Shown here: positions 33,680-45,057 of the stretch, one piece after another
How positions within the stretch are numbered: the stretch's first letter is position 1
Layout: each line of letters opens with the position of its first letter
Source of the DNA: Sequoia sempervirens
Lineage: Eukaryota; Streptophyta; Pinopsida; Cupressales; Cupressaceae
DNA length: 64,000 nt
Direction of reading: 5' to 3'
Assembly (NCBI GenBank): GCA_007258455.2
Contig: VDFB02262657.1
Coordinates: forward strand, 1 to 64,000
The notes under the pieces: model-generated
What the model was told of the DNA's origin: nothing
Database searches by the model: none
The model's input: the letters and a program-made list of their open reading frames with translations, nothing else
Translations under genes and position numbers: made by a program

Positions 33680-34940
33680 CTTACTTCATGGGCGCACTTG
33701 AGGGGGGTCAAGCTTTTTTTTTTTTTTAAGCTTAGAATATTTCTCATACCTCTTCCTTCCTTGGGCGCATTTGGAAGTGTGAGCTTCCACTTTTCACACC
33801 TTAGAAAAAATTCTAACCTCCTCCTTGATGATGGTGCATTTGTGGGGGTCTGGATTTTATTTTTCAATACTTAGAAATTTCTTCAAGTTCTCCATAAGGT
33901 GGGCGCATTTAGGGGTCCCTACTTCTAGATTGTAACTTAGAAACTTTTCATTCATCCAGTTCAACTTGAGGGTGCATTTCACACCTCTAGCTTCCATTCA
34001 ATATTCCTTAGCAACTTTTCTAGCCATCTCACAGCTTGGGCGCATTTAGGGTGTGGAGGTTCCATTTTCACACTTAGAAGGTTTTCAACTCATCCTCCTC
34101 TACTAGGGTGCATTTGAACCCTTGTCATTCCACTTCCAACGCCTTAGGAATATTTTCCTTCATGTATCTAACCTGGGCGCATTCAAAGGGGGTTGACTTT
34201 CTTTTCCCAACACTTAGAAACTTTCCTAGTTATCTTCTTTGCTTGGGCGCATTCTGGGGGGGTGCTTCAAGTTTATCACTTAGGAAATTTTTCACTTCTC
34301 CTTCATTCCTCATGGTCGCATTCTAGAGGTGTAGGTTCCACTTGAGGGTGCATTTAAGCTTGTATGCTTCCATTCATGTTGAGGGTGCATTTGGAGGGCC
34401 TAGCTTCCATCCTTGGCTTAGACATTTTTCAAACCACCTTGCACCTTGGTGACTAGGGCGCATTTGGAGGAGGGATCAAGAAATTTATCTTTCCTTAGAA
34501 TATTTTGATGCTTCCTCTATGACTTGGGCACATTTTAGACCACATGCTTCCATTTCTCCTACCTTAGCAAAATTTCTAACCCCCCTTTGATGATGGCGCA
34601 TTTGAGGGGGTCTAGTGCCATGTGAGTGCGCATATAGACCCATGGGCTCTCATTTTCTCTTACTTAGACAATTTTCAAACTTCCTCACTCCACCTTGGGC
34701 ACATATGAGGGGTGATTCTTCTATTTTTCATGGCACTTAGAAAATTTTCAAGTCACCCTCACCATATTGGGTGCATTTTACCCCCTCAGGTTTGGTTTTC
34801 CACACTTAGATGATTTCTTCACCCAGCCTCCTCTCAAGGGCGCATTTGAGGGGGGCTACTTCTGATTTTTCTAGACTTAGTCAAATTTGTGACCTCTCAT
34901 GCATTGGGCGCATCTTGATGGGTGTGCTTTCAATTTTCAT
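33680..34940 (-). repeat. degenerate ~70-bp minisatellite, inverted copy
   Basis: GGGCGCATTT-type cores recur about every 70 bases (33,688, 33,762, 33,833, 33,901, 33,971, 34,039, 34,108, 34,175, 34,245, 34,313, 34,383, 34,457, 34,527, 34,595, 34,698, 34,769, 34,839, 34,906) with CTTAGAAAATTTT between them. This is the reverse complement of the array at 8,735-10,070. One irregular step (34,313/34,345/34,383) marks an internal deletion-duplication. Confidence 0.9.
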
Positions 34941-34977
34941 GCCTTAGAAAATTTTCGCCCCAGCCCTCTTTGACTTG

Positions 34978-35506
34978 CTATTTTTAGAAAGTTCTTTATT
35001 CTTGAACTTTTACAACTCCGTTTAACTTGAAATTCATTCCATGGAATCCTCATGACTTGTTTGACCTATTCACACTGGCTTCCTATGTTGGCTTGCTATT
35101 TTTAGCCCTATTTTGGAGGTAACTTACTATAAATAGTAAGTTGTCAGATTGCGCTCAAATTTTACCAGCAGACTTCTTTAAGGATGCTGATTGTGATGGG
35201 ATACACCAGTTTTAAGAGATTCTGGTGTTATACCCCTCATTTTGAGTCTCGAAGTTGGAAACCCTAATCTGAGTTGCATGTGCCTCAAATGACTTATGTT
35301 TGACCCCATTTCTATTGCGTGTTGCTCTGTCCATGAAACTGAAGTGTTGGGGAGCTTCTGGAGTGAACTTGCTAGAAATAGTAAATGCCTAAAAAGGTGA
35401 CCAACCAACTGTCATATGTGTTTACATGTCATACTGCTCGGAGATCTTAAAAAAACCTAGAAAAAACCAAAAATTTGGTCTGCATGTGGACACCTGCTAA
35501 AAATAG
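34978..35506. promoter_or_regulatory. cluster of four CTA(A/T)4TAG boxes, family-E minus copy
   Basis: Exact boxes at 34,978-34,987, 35,096-35,105, 35,127-35,136 and 35,497-35,506, with one-off variants near 35,372 and 35,773. The 35,127 box sits in the perfect palindrome-like ACTTACTATAAATAGTAAGT (35,122-35,141). Same relative position in the LTR as the cluster in the plus copy. Confidence 0.6.
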
Positions 35507-36090
35507 TAAGTCCCTGAAAAGTGATCAACTTGTCTTGCATGTCACATCATTGCGAAGCTCTTGAAAAACCCATAATGAATATCCTGACATGCACTGAAAA
35601 AATCAGACATGCAAACCCTAAAAACAACTACTGGAGCCAGAATGACTGGAAGTTATATTGTCAGCTTGCATGTTATACCATTGCGAAGGTCTCGAAAAAC
35701 CCAGAAAGATTCTCCAAACATGCATTGAAAAAGCACACATACAAACCCTAAAAATTGCTTCGAAGCCCGAACTGCTAAAAATAACAAGTCAAAATTCAGT
35801 GAAAATTTTAATGGGAACCTGTCGGAAGCCTTCTGATTGCAGTGAGAAGCTTAGATTTCAATTTTCTCACTTAAATTAACTTTGAACTGGCCTGAAGATT
35901 CAAAACCTTAATTTACAGACTTAGCCAAAATTTCAACCTAGGCCCAAAGATGGGCACATCCTGGGAAAGATAGACAAAACCGAGAGAGACAACAGGAAAA
36001 CTGACTAAAACCAAAGCTAAAAGACCAAAATGGAGCAAAAATTAGGGGGTCCCCATTTTTAATGGGGTGATGTGTGAAAAGGTCACAACA

Positions 36091-37725
36091 AGGGTATGAC
36101 GAGAAGATTGTGTGGGAGTTCACAATGACCTGCCACAAAAAGGAAGAAAAAGTTCATAGATTAACAATTCCTTTCTCAGTGGAAGCCCTAGCCAATGTCT
36201 CTAGGTTTCCACTATCAGGGGAGAACTATTTTCCGAATAACTCCAAACGGGCCATGGACTTCGAACTTTTGCACAAGAAGTTCCTAGCATGAGGAGAGTC
36301 TGTTGAAATTGTCACTAGATGGGGCACAAAGTTAATCTCACTTCTGCGGCTCTGGAATAATGTAGCAAAATTTGTCATTCAATACATAACCTTTGAAGGT
36401 AGGTATGTATATGTTTATGCTAAGAAATTTTGACTTATGAATCATTTGAGATGGGGAATTCTCGTAAACATGCCATATTTTCTTTACTCCTTTGTAAACC
36501 AAATGCGGAAAGCGGTTCAAAAGGGGCATGAAAACTCATTAGCTCACCATGGGCTCATTAAATTGTTAATTGTGAGGGAATTGAAAAAAATCTCTCCTCC
36601 ACAGGATTAGGATTCACTTCTTGGTGAAGACACCCCAAATAACTCCACAGAGGAGGATTCTCCTATCAACCTGCCTAGTTCTTCTAAAAAAGACTAGTCC
36701 GTAGTCACAAAATTAGATGAGGGCAGTAATAATGAAAGTCCTTCAAATGAACATAGTGAAGACCTAGGAACAAAAAAACTTTCTGGTGATTCCCCTAAAC
36801 CTACGAAGAAGAGGGTTTCCAAGAAGGGTGTCAAGAAAACCCTAGCCTCAAGTAGCAAACTGGCCAAGAGCTCCCATGTTACCCCTACTAGTAGCAAGTC
36901 TATCAAAACCAACACACTAAACTTGGAAATTAGGGGTAAGTGAAAAAGGCATAGAAAGGCATCCTCAATCTCCCCTGGCTCTTCAAAGAAACAAGCTTCG
37001 ACTGCTCCTAGTGAGAAAGATAAATCACCCACTAAGGAAAAATCACCAACTAAAGAGAAGTCACCTGCTTCTATAGCCAAAAAATTGGAAAATCTGGCAA
37101 ATGTAGCTAGCAATGTTCTAGGTTTGGAACAATCAACAAAAGTGGATTATCTCACAATCCTAGGTGTTGTATATCATAGAACTAGAAGGTTAGTAAATGC
37201 TTCTAGGGAGCTACGAAGGATCAATATAAGGAAGACAAGAGAAGCACCTATGACTACTAATGAAAATGAAACTAGGTGTGAACAAGAAACCCAACTCCTT
37301 CAGTCTTGTCCTTCAGTTTTAGAGGGAGTAGTGATAGCCACAGAAGAAGGAAAAATAATGGAACCCTTTGATGAGAATGCATAGGGTATGGAGGAAGGGT
37401 TTGTGTCACATGAGGAGAATATTCATACTGATACTAATATTCAAGACTTTCATGTTGAACTAATACCTGAAGCCACTGTCAGCCTTGCAGAACAAAGGAC
37501 CATTGAATTCTCCCCAAATGGAAAAGCATGAGTTGAATGTGTTGGTTGACAATGAGCAAGAACCTATGGAGACACCCCCAACTGGAAATCAAGAAGCAGG
37601 GGAAGAATTCGAGAAGGGGAATCCTTTGTTAACAAATGAGGAAATTTGTGACCTACAAAACTTGGTAACTAAAGTGACAGAGGAAAATCCTCTATTAGCA
37701 AGAGAAGAGATACAAGGTTTGTAGG
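36091..37725 (+). pseudogene. broken ORF G, left part (unknown retroelement protein)
   Basis: The frame starts abruptly at the family-E edge (YDEKIVWEFTMTCHKKEEK). An N-domain with LTIPFSVEALANVSRFPLSG is the pattern of the N-terminal domain found in plant retroelement accessory proteins. It is followed by a lysine/serine/threonine-rich region with SPTKEKSPTKEKSP (37,023-37,067) and a helical tail. Stops are a mix of TAG and TGA. The frame continues after element F2 at 44,239, where VTEENEALQR repeats VTEENPLLAR at the end of the left part. It finally runs to a G-rich tract immediately before the D LTR. I infer it belonged to the internal region of a D-related element. Function unknown. Confidence 0.55.
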
Positions 37726-38867
37726 TGTAGAAACCCCTGTTCTCACTGACTTCTGAATCTCTTTGTTTTTTATTTTTTTGAACGTTTTTGCTTGTAGATA
37801 TAGAATGCGATTTTGAAAGAAATTGCTTGTAAAAATAAAATAAAATATTACAATGCTGAAAATGATGGAAACTACTGGATCTATTGATGCCAGAATATTT
37901 ATTGACCTTCTAGATTGATTACAATTAAGATCTGATAACATGCAAACTGAAAAGAAACAATATTTTGATGAAAACCTGATTATTGCAGCAAACTGGAATG
38001 CCCTTGAAAGATGTGTCTAGATCTTGGAAAATGGTGCCTAGAAATGAAGAACCCTTTCAAATGAATCCCAAACCAAAAACCCTGAAGATGCAATCTCTGA
38101 ATAAGTTTTGTGATAACCTCTGAATGAAGCTACCTCTCTAATAGGCAATAAATCAGCTGATATTTCACAGCCTCTAAACTGCAACACTGAAGATGGCTCG
38201 TTCTCCAATGCCTGTAGACAACTGAAACCCTTGGCTTCGTTCTCTGGAAGAAGACTTGATCAAAAATTGATTTCATAACATAATGAACTTTCTTCACAAT
38301 GAAAAATACTTATATTCTCAAGAGGGTCGACTTTTCTCAAAAAGGCATCATTTAAATAAAATTGAATTTTATCTTTTAATATTTCCAAAGTCTTGAACAC
38401 ACTTTTAATTATAAATTATAATTAAAAAGTGGCCTCTCTTCAATGTTGGTCGACCCCTCAAATAAATCACTTAAGTTATAATATTAAATAATATTATAAC
38501 TTTATAATATAAGCTTCAAATAATTAATATTTAATTTGACAATTAAAAAATTAATATCTTCCTCAAAATACGTCTGATTCACGAACCGTTTGAAGCTGGT
38601 GAATAAGTGATTGATTTTGCACATGACCAAACCATACTACTAAAAATAGCAGGGGTGCTCCGCTGAATGACCTAACTTACTAAAAATAGCAAGTCAGGAA
38701 AATGATGTCCAAATGACCCCGAACGAAAGCCAACTGGTAAATTCTGACAATCCAAAGCCAAGCCAAGCTCCAACAAGAGACCCTCTAACCATACATATTA
38801 GCCTATGAGGGCTAAGAATAGGCTAAATCCATCGAACTATGATGCTCACAAAAATGGGGACATTACA
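37726..38867 (-). repeat. 3' LTR of F2
   Basis: 1,142 bp; reads TGTAATGTCCCCATTTTTGT...GGTTTCTACA on the minus strand. CTAAAAATAG boxes at 38,640-38,649 and 38,680-38,689, inverted repeat AGCCTA/TAGGCT at 38,800-38,824, GAATATAAG TATA-like box near 38,308-38,316. Confidence 0.95.
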
Positions 38868-41238
38868 GTCCACCCTCCCTGAAATTGCTTGTCCTCAAGC
38901 AATCTCTACCGCAAAGAAACTCAACTCCTCGGAAGGCCCAAAAGAAGAACTGTAAAGTGTCCCACACACCTCTAACTGTCTCCTGTAGCATCAACAAAAA
39001 CACAACTGCGCAAGCTATCCTTGGATCCCAAACCCATAGTGAAAGTCTGTCGTGTCTGTCATCCTTAGGCTGCCACTGCGCTCTACTACCTCCAACTTCA
39101 CCATGTTGTGAGTGGTGAAGTAACCTAATGGAACCCATCCAATACTCAGTGCCAAAACTGTCACCACCTAGATCCCAATACAATCTGAATTCACATCCAT
39201 CTGTCATGCGAAGATAAGAACTTCTAGAAGCATCTGCTAAACTAAATCTCTCCTTGTCCTCTGCTAAACCTTCGTGGATGTGATTATTGACCAAGTCATC
39301 ATGCCAACTGACACCATAGTCATCCTGTAACCATGTACCCATAAGAAAACTTTCTGACATAGAAGTAGCAAACCCTGTTGGATACTTATCAGCATGATGC
39401 AAAACTGACAGCTGTCCCAACAAGTAATCCCCTACAAATCGCTGAGTCTGGAGCTTGCAGCTGCTAATCCCATCTTCTGAAGATGGTGAATACCCATCCC
39501 ACAATAGATGGTATAACTTAGGAGCCAAACCACACTGTTGCATCATCAAATCCTCTGTGTGTGGACTAAAGGAGAAGTGATGAACACTCCTCCCTATGCA
39601 ATCAAGATAAAATGCTCCCACCTCTATCAATGGCTGACCATCATAATCCTGGGGAAACAAATCAGCATAAGTACAAATCCCCTTACTGGATGATGCCCTA
39701 CATATCTCCTGTGACGACAATGGAGTAGTGACGTGATCTATCACACAACTCTCAGAAAAATCAACTATCTCATCACAGGAGCTCTCAACCAAAACACTCA
39801 TCCCATCTGAATTAACTACACCAATGTCTATGATAGATGTAACCACATCCTCACTACAACTCGTGGATATAAGATCCTCATCAACTGCCTCTGTATATAA
39901 CTGTACTGTATCTACAGCTGGTGGAGACTGTGCCAAACTCAACTCCATGGTAAGCTCCTCCAACCATGACTGTGACTCTTGAAGGGCCAATTGACTACTC
40001 TTCAATGAGTCCATAGTCACCTCAAGCTCATGACTGAGCTCATCGACCTGCTCCTCCTTTCCCTTCAATGCATCATAACAAATGCAATCCCACTCGAGAA
40101 GAAAATCCCTGTTAGCAAGTAGTTTTAGGTAATTTTGTTTCATCATTCCAATTGCTTCTCGAAGTGCATGTATCTCTACAAGGGAAAAACCACTATCACT
40201 GTGCTCATCTGTCAAAGGAGTACTCCAACCATAGGTAGCTAACATCTGACGAGCAACATCAAAATGCTCAATGGTTGTGGCAATCATATTGTCATTCACT
40301 TTTAGTTGCCCAACCAAATGATGAGGACTCTGTAGCTTATGACCCCCATACAAGTATTCCGGTTCACAATATGCACTATGATATGAGGTTGATTCGTCCT
40401 CACTCACTACATGATAAGCAACATCATGTGTGCTTTCATCCATGCACACCTCAACATCTAAGGTACTGCTGCTATGTACCTCAAAGGATGGCTCAATTGA
40501 TAAGGTAGAAGTTGCCGATATGACAGTATCTTCACACACTTCCACTTCCAATGCAACTATATCACCATTGAACTCATGATCCTGGGATTCTATGCCAACA
40601 CTCGAGCCTTCTAGCTTGTTTTCTAAGGTCTAATTTGAGAAATCAGACTCACCATGACATGGATCAACAATATACAACACTTCAGTAATACCCAATTCCT
40701 GAGTAATTTCATGTAATGACTCCATAGTAGCATCTTGCACCTATGAAGTCACTGCTACCTCATACTGATGCAGAATTTCATCACTGCTATCATGAAAATC
40801 AAAACTATTATGTGTAGATTCCCTAGGATCAATTGTATACTAGTCACCAACTGCTGAAAACTCATTGTAGAGGCTTCTTGACACCTCACTTGAAGAGACA
40901 TCATGTTCTGATTTGGATTCTTCATGATTACTTTGCTGGTTGGTTATTTTAGGTTCTGAATCCTCATAGGGAGCCCACATTATTCTATGCGCTTTGCCCT
41001 TAGGTCTCAAAGGACAATCATGGTTTAAGTTGTACGGCTTTCCACAATAGGAACACAACTTCATTTTGTTTTGCGATGTCAGGCCTTGGATGATAGGAAA
41101 TGAATTGGATCCTTTAGACCGTCTAAATTCTGAAAGCGCCTGCTCTAATCGCAGCAACTCTCGATTGAGCTTGTATTGGGATTGTTCAAGTTCTTTGAAT
41201 ACCTATTTATTATTGAACAATGTTTTCATGAAGCCCAT
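38863..41238 (-). pseudogene. family-F ORF in F2: zinc-knuckle, coiled coil and recurrent C-domain
   Basis: One frame of 791 codons from ATG 41,238 (MGFMKTLFNNK), interrupted only by TAG at 41,203, 40,840, 40,741 and 40,630. Residues about 60-75 contain CSYCGKPYNLNHDC, a CCHC-like knuckle with unusual spacing (C-x2-C-x7-H-x-C). An acidic region follows, then a coiled coil at about 40,130-39,920 (EEQVDELSHELEVTMDSLKS). The C-terminal domain (about 39,300-38,863) has DASRSSYLRMTDGCEFRLYW, DSFGTEYWMGSIRLLHHS, HGEV and GVWDTLQFFFWAFRG. The last 562 codons are open. The TAA stop lies across the first bases of the LTR, so LTR integrity and ORF end are linked. A knuckle with no Pol suggests a Gag-like RNA-binding role (TR-GAG type), but capsid homology is not visible. 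Function inferred only. Confidence 0.85.
38868..38880 (-). other. polypurine tract of F2
   Basis: Minus-strand AGGGAGGGTGGAC directly before the 3' LTR; coincides with the last codons of the ORF. Confidence 0.85.
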
Positions 41239-43081
41239 TTTTGCTGCCCAACTGAAAACCAAATCCAACTGACGTAATGTCCCCCGGTCTTGTAGACAAA
41301 ATTTTCTCAATTTTCTTTTTCTAGTTTGACAGTTTCACTTATCAAACTAATTTCAAGATTGATCTAACCTGAATTGATTCAGTTCTATTATGCTGTACTG
41401 ATTTATATCTACTAGGCTACAACTTGCCTTGATGACCTTCTTCACTGTCCCACCATTACCACTTGCCAAACTGATCAAAAGAAACCTCTGATTTTTTGCC
41501 TCAAAATTTTAGGCAAACAGTTTCCTTGTAAGTTTTCACTTTAGATATTGAATGCAAATATAATTCACCACTGTTTCCAGTCCTCTACAGACTTAAAACT
41601 CCATATACAAACAACACCTATGCAATCAGATTGCAAGCCTTAATTTTGTGAAATTCTAATATTCAATATGCAGCAATGACAGTGTTTACATCTTCAGACC
41701 AGCATAACAAAAATGCAAATATTATGCAATAATATAATTCTGAGATGAAGAGCCTGTTAAGATGCCAGAGCCAGAAGAATGGACTGAAATGGAGCCAAGA
41801 ATTGTATCCAGAATAAGCCAACGACCTCTTTTAGTATGATCTACTGTAGAAGGTAGTGCTACCATGAGATGATTACAAGTTTTTGAATGGGGAATTATCC
41901 CTTCTAAATTGAATGAAAGCACTTTGCAACTGCTTGTATTGTTATAACAGTGAGGTTCTCAATAAAATGCTGATTGCAATGCCAATTTTAAAGAATTTGG
42001 AATGATTTCCAAAAGGAGAAGTAGCTGTGATAGTGAGACGTCTGATGAAGCTTATTCGATAATCACCCAGAATAATTTTTTTCTTGTACCAGGAGGTAGC
42101 ACTTGAGTTCCCTGATTCCCAGCGATACCTCTCCAAGACTCAGGTCGTCACTCCAAGACAAACTATATTTTGTCTTATTCAGCTGGAGAAACATTCGATT
42201 TGTTCTGTAAATAGCCACTCCCAAATTTGTATTTTTATTTATCTTTGATTGGCGTCCCAAACTTAATCGATTTCTTCCAACTGCCGATTATTTTATTCCT
42301 CAATGAAATTGATTTGTCTCCTCTTGTCATGCGATTTTCTTCCGCATAAAGTCACGCACTTTGTCTTTCTTCAGCAAATACTATTTTACTCAAATCTTCT
42401 TTATGCCTATTGACCAAATGCGACTTGCTTGGTATATTTGATTTCCTCGTCTGGGCAAGCAGGACCCAATAAAATATTTTGACAGCTTATTAAAAATCAA
42501 TATCACCAAGTTTCACCTGATGGCGCGCAACTATCCACAATGCCCAACTTTGATAACATACGTGAATTTGAGTATTAGTGGTCGCTTAAAACCTGAATAC
42601 TCAATTCTCTGTATATGAGTCACGGCAATCTTCAACTTGATTTTCCTTGATTTCGTCTCCTTAGATAATATTTGAATGGTTAAGACCACATTCAAAATTC
42701 ATTCGATGCTAATTATTTTCTCTTGTCGGCGATTAACTCAATTTGTCTTTATTTCAAAAACCCGATGACTTAAATAAGGCTGCGTCAGGCTTATTTTTCC
42801 CCAAACTGACTCTATGTAAGGACCACATCTCATGCACAAACAAATACCGATGACCTTTTTGACTTTTCTTGCCAGTAGTCTCCAAATTTAATTTCGACCT
42901 CCTTATATGCTCTGTATTAGGAATAGTTGCTAGAGATTATCGGGCTCTTTTAAAAATTACCAAAATATCAAATGATTTATCACCCGTGATATTGACCCAA
43001 AATACCATGAATATAGATCATATGTCATGTATTCAAACTCTGAAATTTTTCTTTTCAAAACTAACACAGGATGGCAGGAAA
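41239..43081 (-). other. 5' untranslated internal region of F2
   Basis: About 1.84 kb between primer site and ORF start, with no convincing coding frame. A long leader is usual for plant LTR elements and would hold a packaging signal. I can point to no specific structure. Confidence 0.6.
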
Positions 43082-43095
43082 CCACTCTAATACCA
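43082..43095 (-). other. primer-binding site of F2
   Basis: Minus-strand TGGTATTAGAGTGG, one base inside the 5' LTR, is an initiator-Met tRNA site (TGGTATCAGAGC) with two substitutions in its first 12 bases. Confidence 0.8.
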
Positions 43096-43096
43096 C

Positions 43097-44238
43097 TGTA
43101 GAAACCCCTGTTCTCACTGACTTCTGAATTTGTTTGTTTTTTATTTTTTTGAATGTTTTTGCTTGCAGATATAGAATGCGATTTTGAAAGAAATTGCTTG
43201 TAAAAATAAAATAAAATATTACAACGCTGAAAATGATGGAAACTACTGGATCTATTGATGCTAGAATATTTATTGACCTTCTAGATTGATTACAATTAAG
43301 ATCTGATAACATGCAAACTGAAAAGCAACAGTATTTTGATGAAAACTTGATTATTGCAGCAAACTGGAATTCCCTTGAAAGATGTGTCCAAATCTTGGAA
43401 AATGGCACCTAGAAATGAAGAACCCTTCTGGATGAATCCCAAACCAAAAACCCTAAAGATGCAATCTCTGAATAAGTTCTGTGATAACCTCTGAATGAAG
43501 CTACCTCTCTGATAAGCAATAAATCAGCTGATATTTCACAGCCTCTAAACTGCAACACTGAAGATGGCTCGTTCTCCAATGCCTGTAGACAACTGAAACC
43601 CTTGGCTTCGTTCTCTGGAAGAAGACTTGATCAAAAATTGATTTCATAACATAATGAACTTTCTTCACAATGAAAAATACTTATATTCTCAAGAGGTTCG
43701 ACTTTTCTCAAAAAGGCATCATTTAAATAAAATTGAATTTTATCTTTTAATATTTCCAAAGTCTTGAACACACTTTTAATTATAAATTATAATTAAAAAG
43801 TGGCCCCTCTTCAATGTTGGTCGACCCCTCAAATAAATCACTTAAGTTATAATATTAAATAATATTATAACTTTATAATATAAGCTTCAAATAATTAATA
43901 TTTAATTTGACAATTAAAAAATTAATATCTTCCTCAAAATACGTCTGATTCACGAACCGTCTGAAGCTGGTGAATAAGTGATTGATTTTGCACATGACCA
44001 AACCATACTGCTAAAAATAGCAGGGGTGCTCCGCTGAATGACCTAACTTACTAAAAATAGCAAGTCAGGCAAATGATGTCTGAATGACCCCGAATGAAAG
44101 CCAACTGGTAAATTCTGACAATCCAAAGCCAAGCCAAGATCCAACAAGAGACCCTCTAACCATACATATTAGCCTACGAGGGCTAAGAATAGGCTAAATC
44201 CATCGAACTCTGATGCTCGCAAAAATGGGGACATTACA
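43097..44238 (-). repeat. 5' LTR of F2
   Basis: 1,142 bp, matching 37,726-38,867. CTAAAAATAG boxes at 44,011-44,020 and 44,051-44,060. Confidence 0.95.
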
Positions 44239-44541
44239 GTAGGATATGTGACTGAGGAAAATGAGGCCCTTCAGAGATAGGTGCAGGATATGTGCTCTCT
44301 TGATTCCTCATAGACATAAGAGATTTGACAACTCAAGGCAGTACTTGAATAGACAAATGCCTCCAAAACATCCCTCATGACCATTCAAGAACATGAAAGC
44401 AGATGCAAGCATTATTCTAGTCACAAGTTAAGGAAGTCACTGACACAATGCAGAAACTCGGCCCTTTTTCTCCTGGTCTGTACTTTATACTCTTTTTCAT
44501 GAGGACATTCAAAACCTTAAGTTGGGGGGAATGATGAGGGT
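44239..44541 (+). pseudogene. broken ORF G, right part, with terminal purine-rich tract
   Basis: Continues the frame interrupted by F2 (VTEENEALQR). It decays through several stops and ends near FKTLSWGE / NLKLGG, depending on frame. The tract TTAAGTTGGGGGGAATGATG (44,517-44,536) resembles a polypurine tract directly before the D LTR. That makes this the 3' end of an internal region whose 3' LTR is 44,542-49,952. Confidence 0.5.
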
Positions 44542-45049
44542 TGTAGTGCCCCTCCATGTCGATTGTTTGGGACTTTTGTGTGTGCTTCATTGATTACTGT
44601 GTTATTTAATTGTGTGAAAAATATCATATGTTAGAAATCATGTTTAAATAACTAATTAAATCATAAGTGATTTCCAAGGTTATTTAAAATATGATTAGAA
44701 ATTAAAAATAATAATTAATTAAATTAAATCAAATGATTTAGAGCAAATGATCAAATTAAACTAATTCGTTAAAAAGTAAAAGTGATATTATTAGATAAAT
44801 TTGATTTAAATTGTTAAATTGAAATTAATAGTAATTATGAACAAAATAATCTTCAAAAGATAATTATTATAATAAGAAATTTATTTGGAAAAGGAGATAG
44901 GAAGCTAAAGGGTTTTTAAACAAAAAAAAAATGGAAAAAGAATTGTTTATTGCTAAACAAATAAATAAATGATTGTGGAAATCGAACGGTTCTCCGAGGG
45001 GAGTGGAAAAGACACCATGAAGCAAATTAAATAAGGACGGGGGTGATGA

Positions 45050-45057
45050 TATAAAAA
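45050..45057 (+). promoter_or_regulatory. TATA box of D LTR
   Basis: GATGATATAAAAAGATCC here and GATGATATAAAGATCC at 51,695-51,710 in the right LTR. Good TATA consensus in otherwise matched context. Confidence 0.6.

Larger units (their letters stand above)
29083..36090 (-). mobile_element. family-E giant LTR-like unit with internal ORF, minus copy
   Basis: Reading the minus strand from 36,090: LTR edge TGTTGTGACC, CTA(A/T)4TAG boxes (35,506-34,978), the 70-bp minisatellite (34,940-33,680), a 1.1-kcodon broken ORF (32,865-29,569), a TATA box (29,405) and about 320 bases of downstream sequence. It matches the plus copy at both ends of that series, including the GGCGCC-containing stretch near 33,450 (plus copy 10,310) and the TATA region. 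It is truncated at 29,083 relative to the plus copy, about 560 bases short. The ORF lies between the LTR edge and the promoter, i.e. in the U3 region, which is exceptional for plant LTRs. Confidence 0.75.
37726..44238 (-). mobile_element. complete non-autonomous family-F LTR element (F2)
   Basis: 6,513 bp, minus-oriented, flanked by exact five-base duplications GTAGG (37,721-37,725 and 44,239-44,243). Two LTRs of equal length (1,142 bp), a primer site, a polypurine tract and one long ORF, but no protease, polymerase or integrase. It splits ORF G. The LTRs differ at roughly 30 positions by eye. Its LTR start, polypurine region and C-terminal protein domain are shared with element B and with F copy 1. 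Confidence 0.95.
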
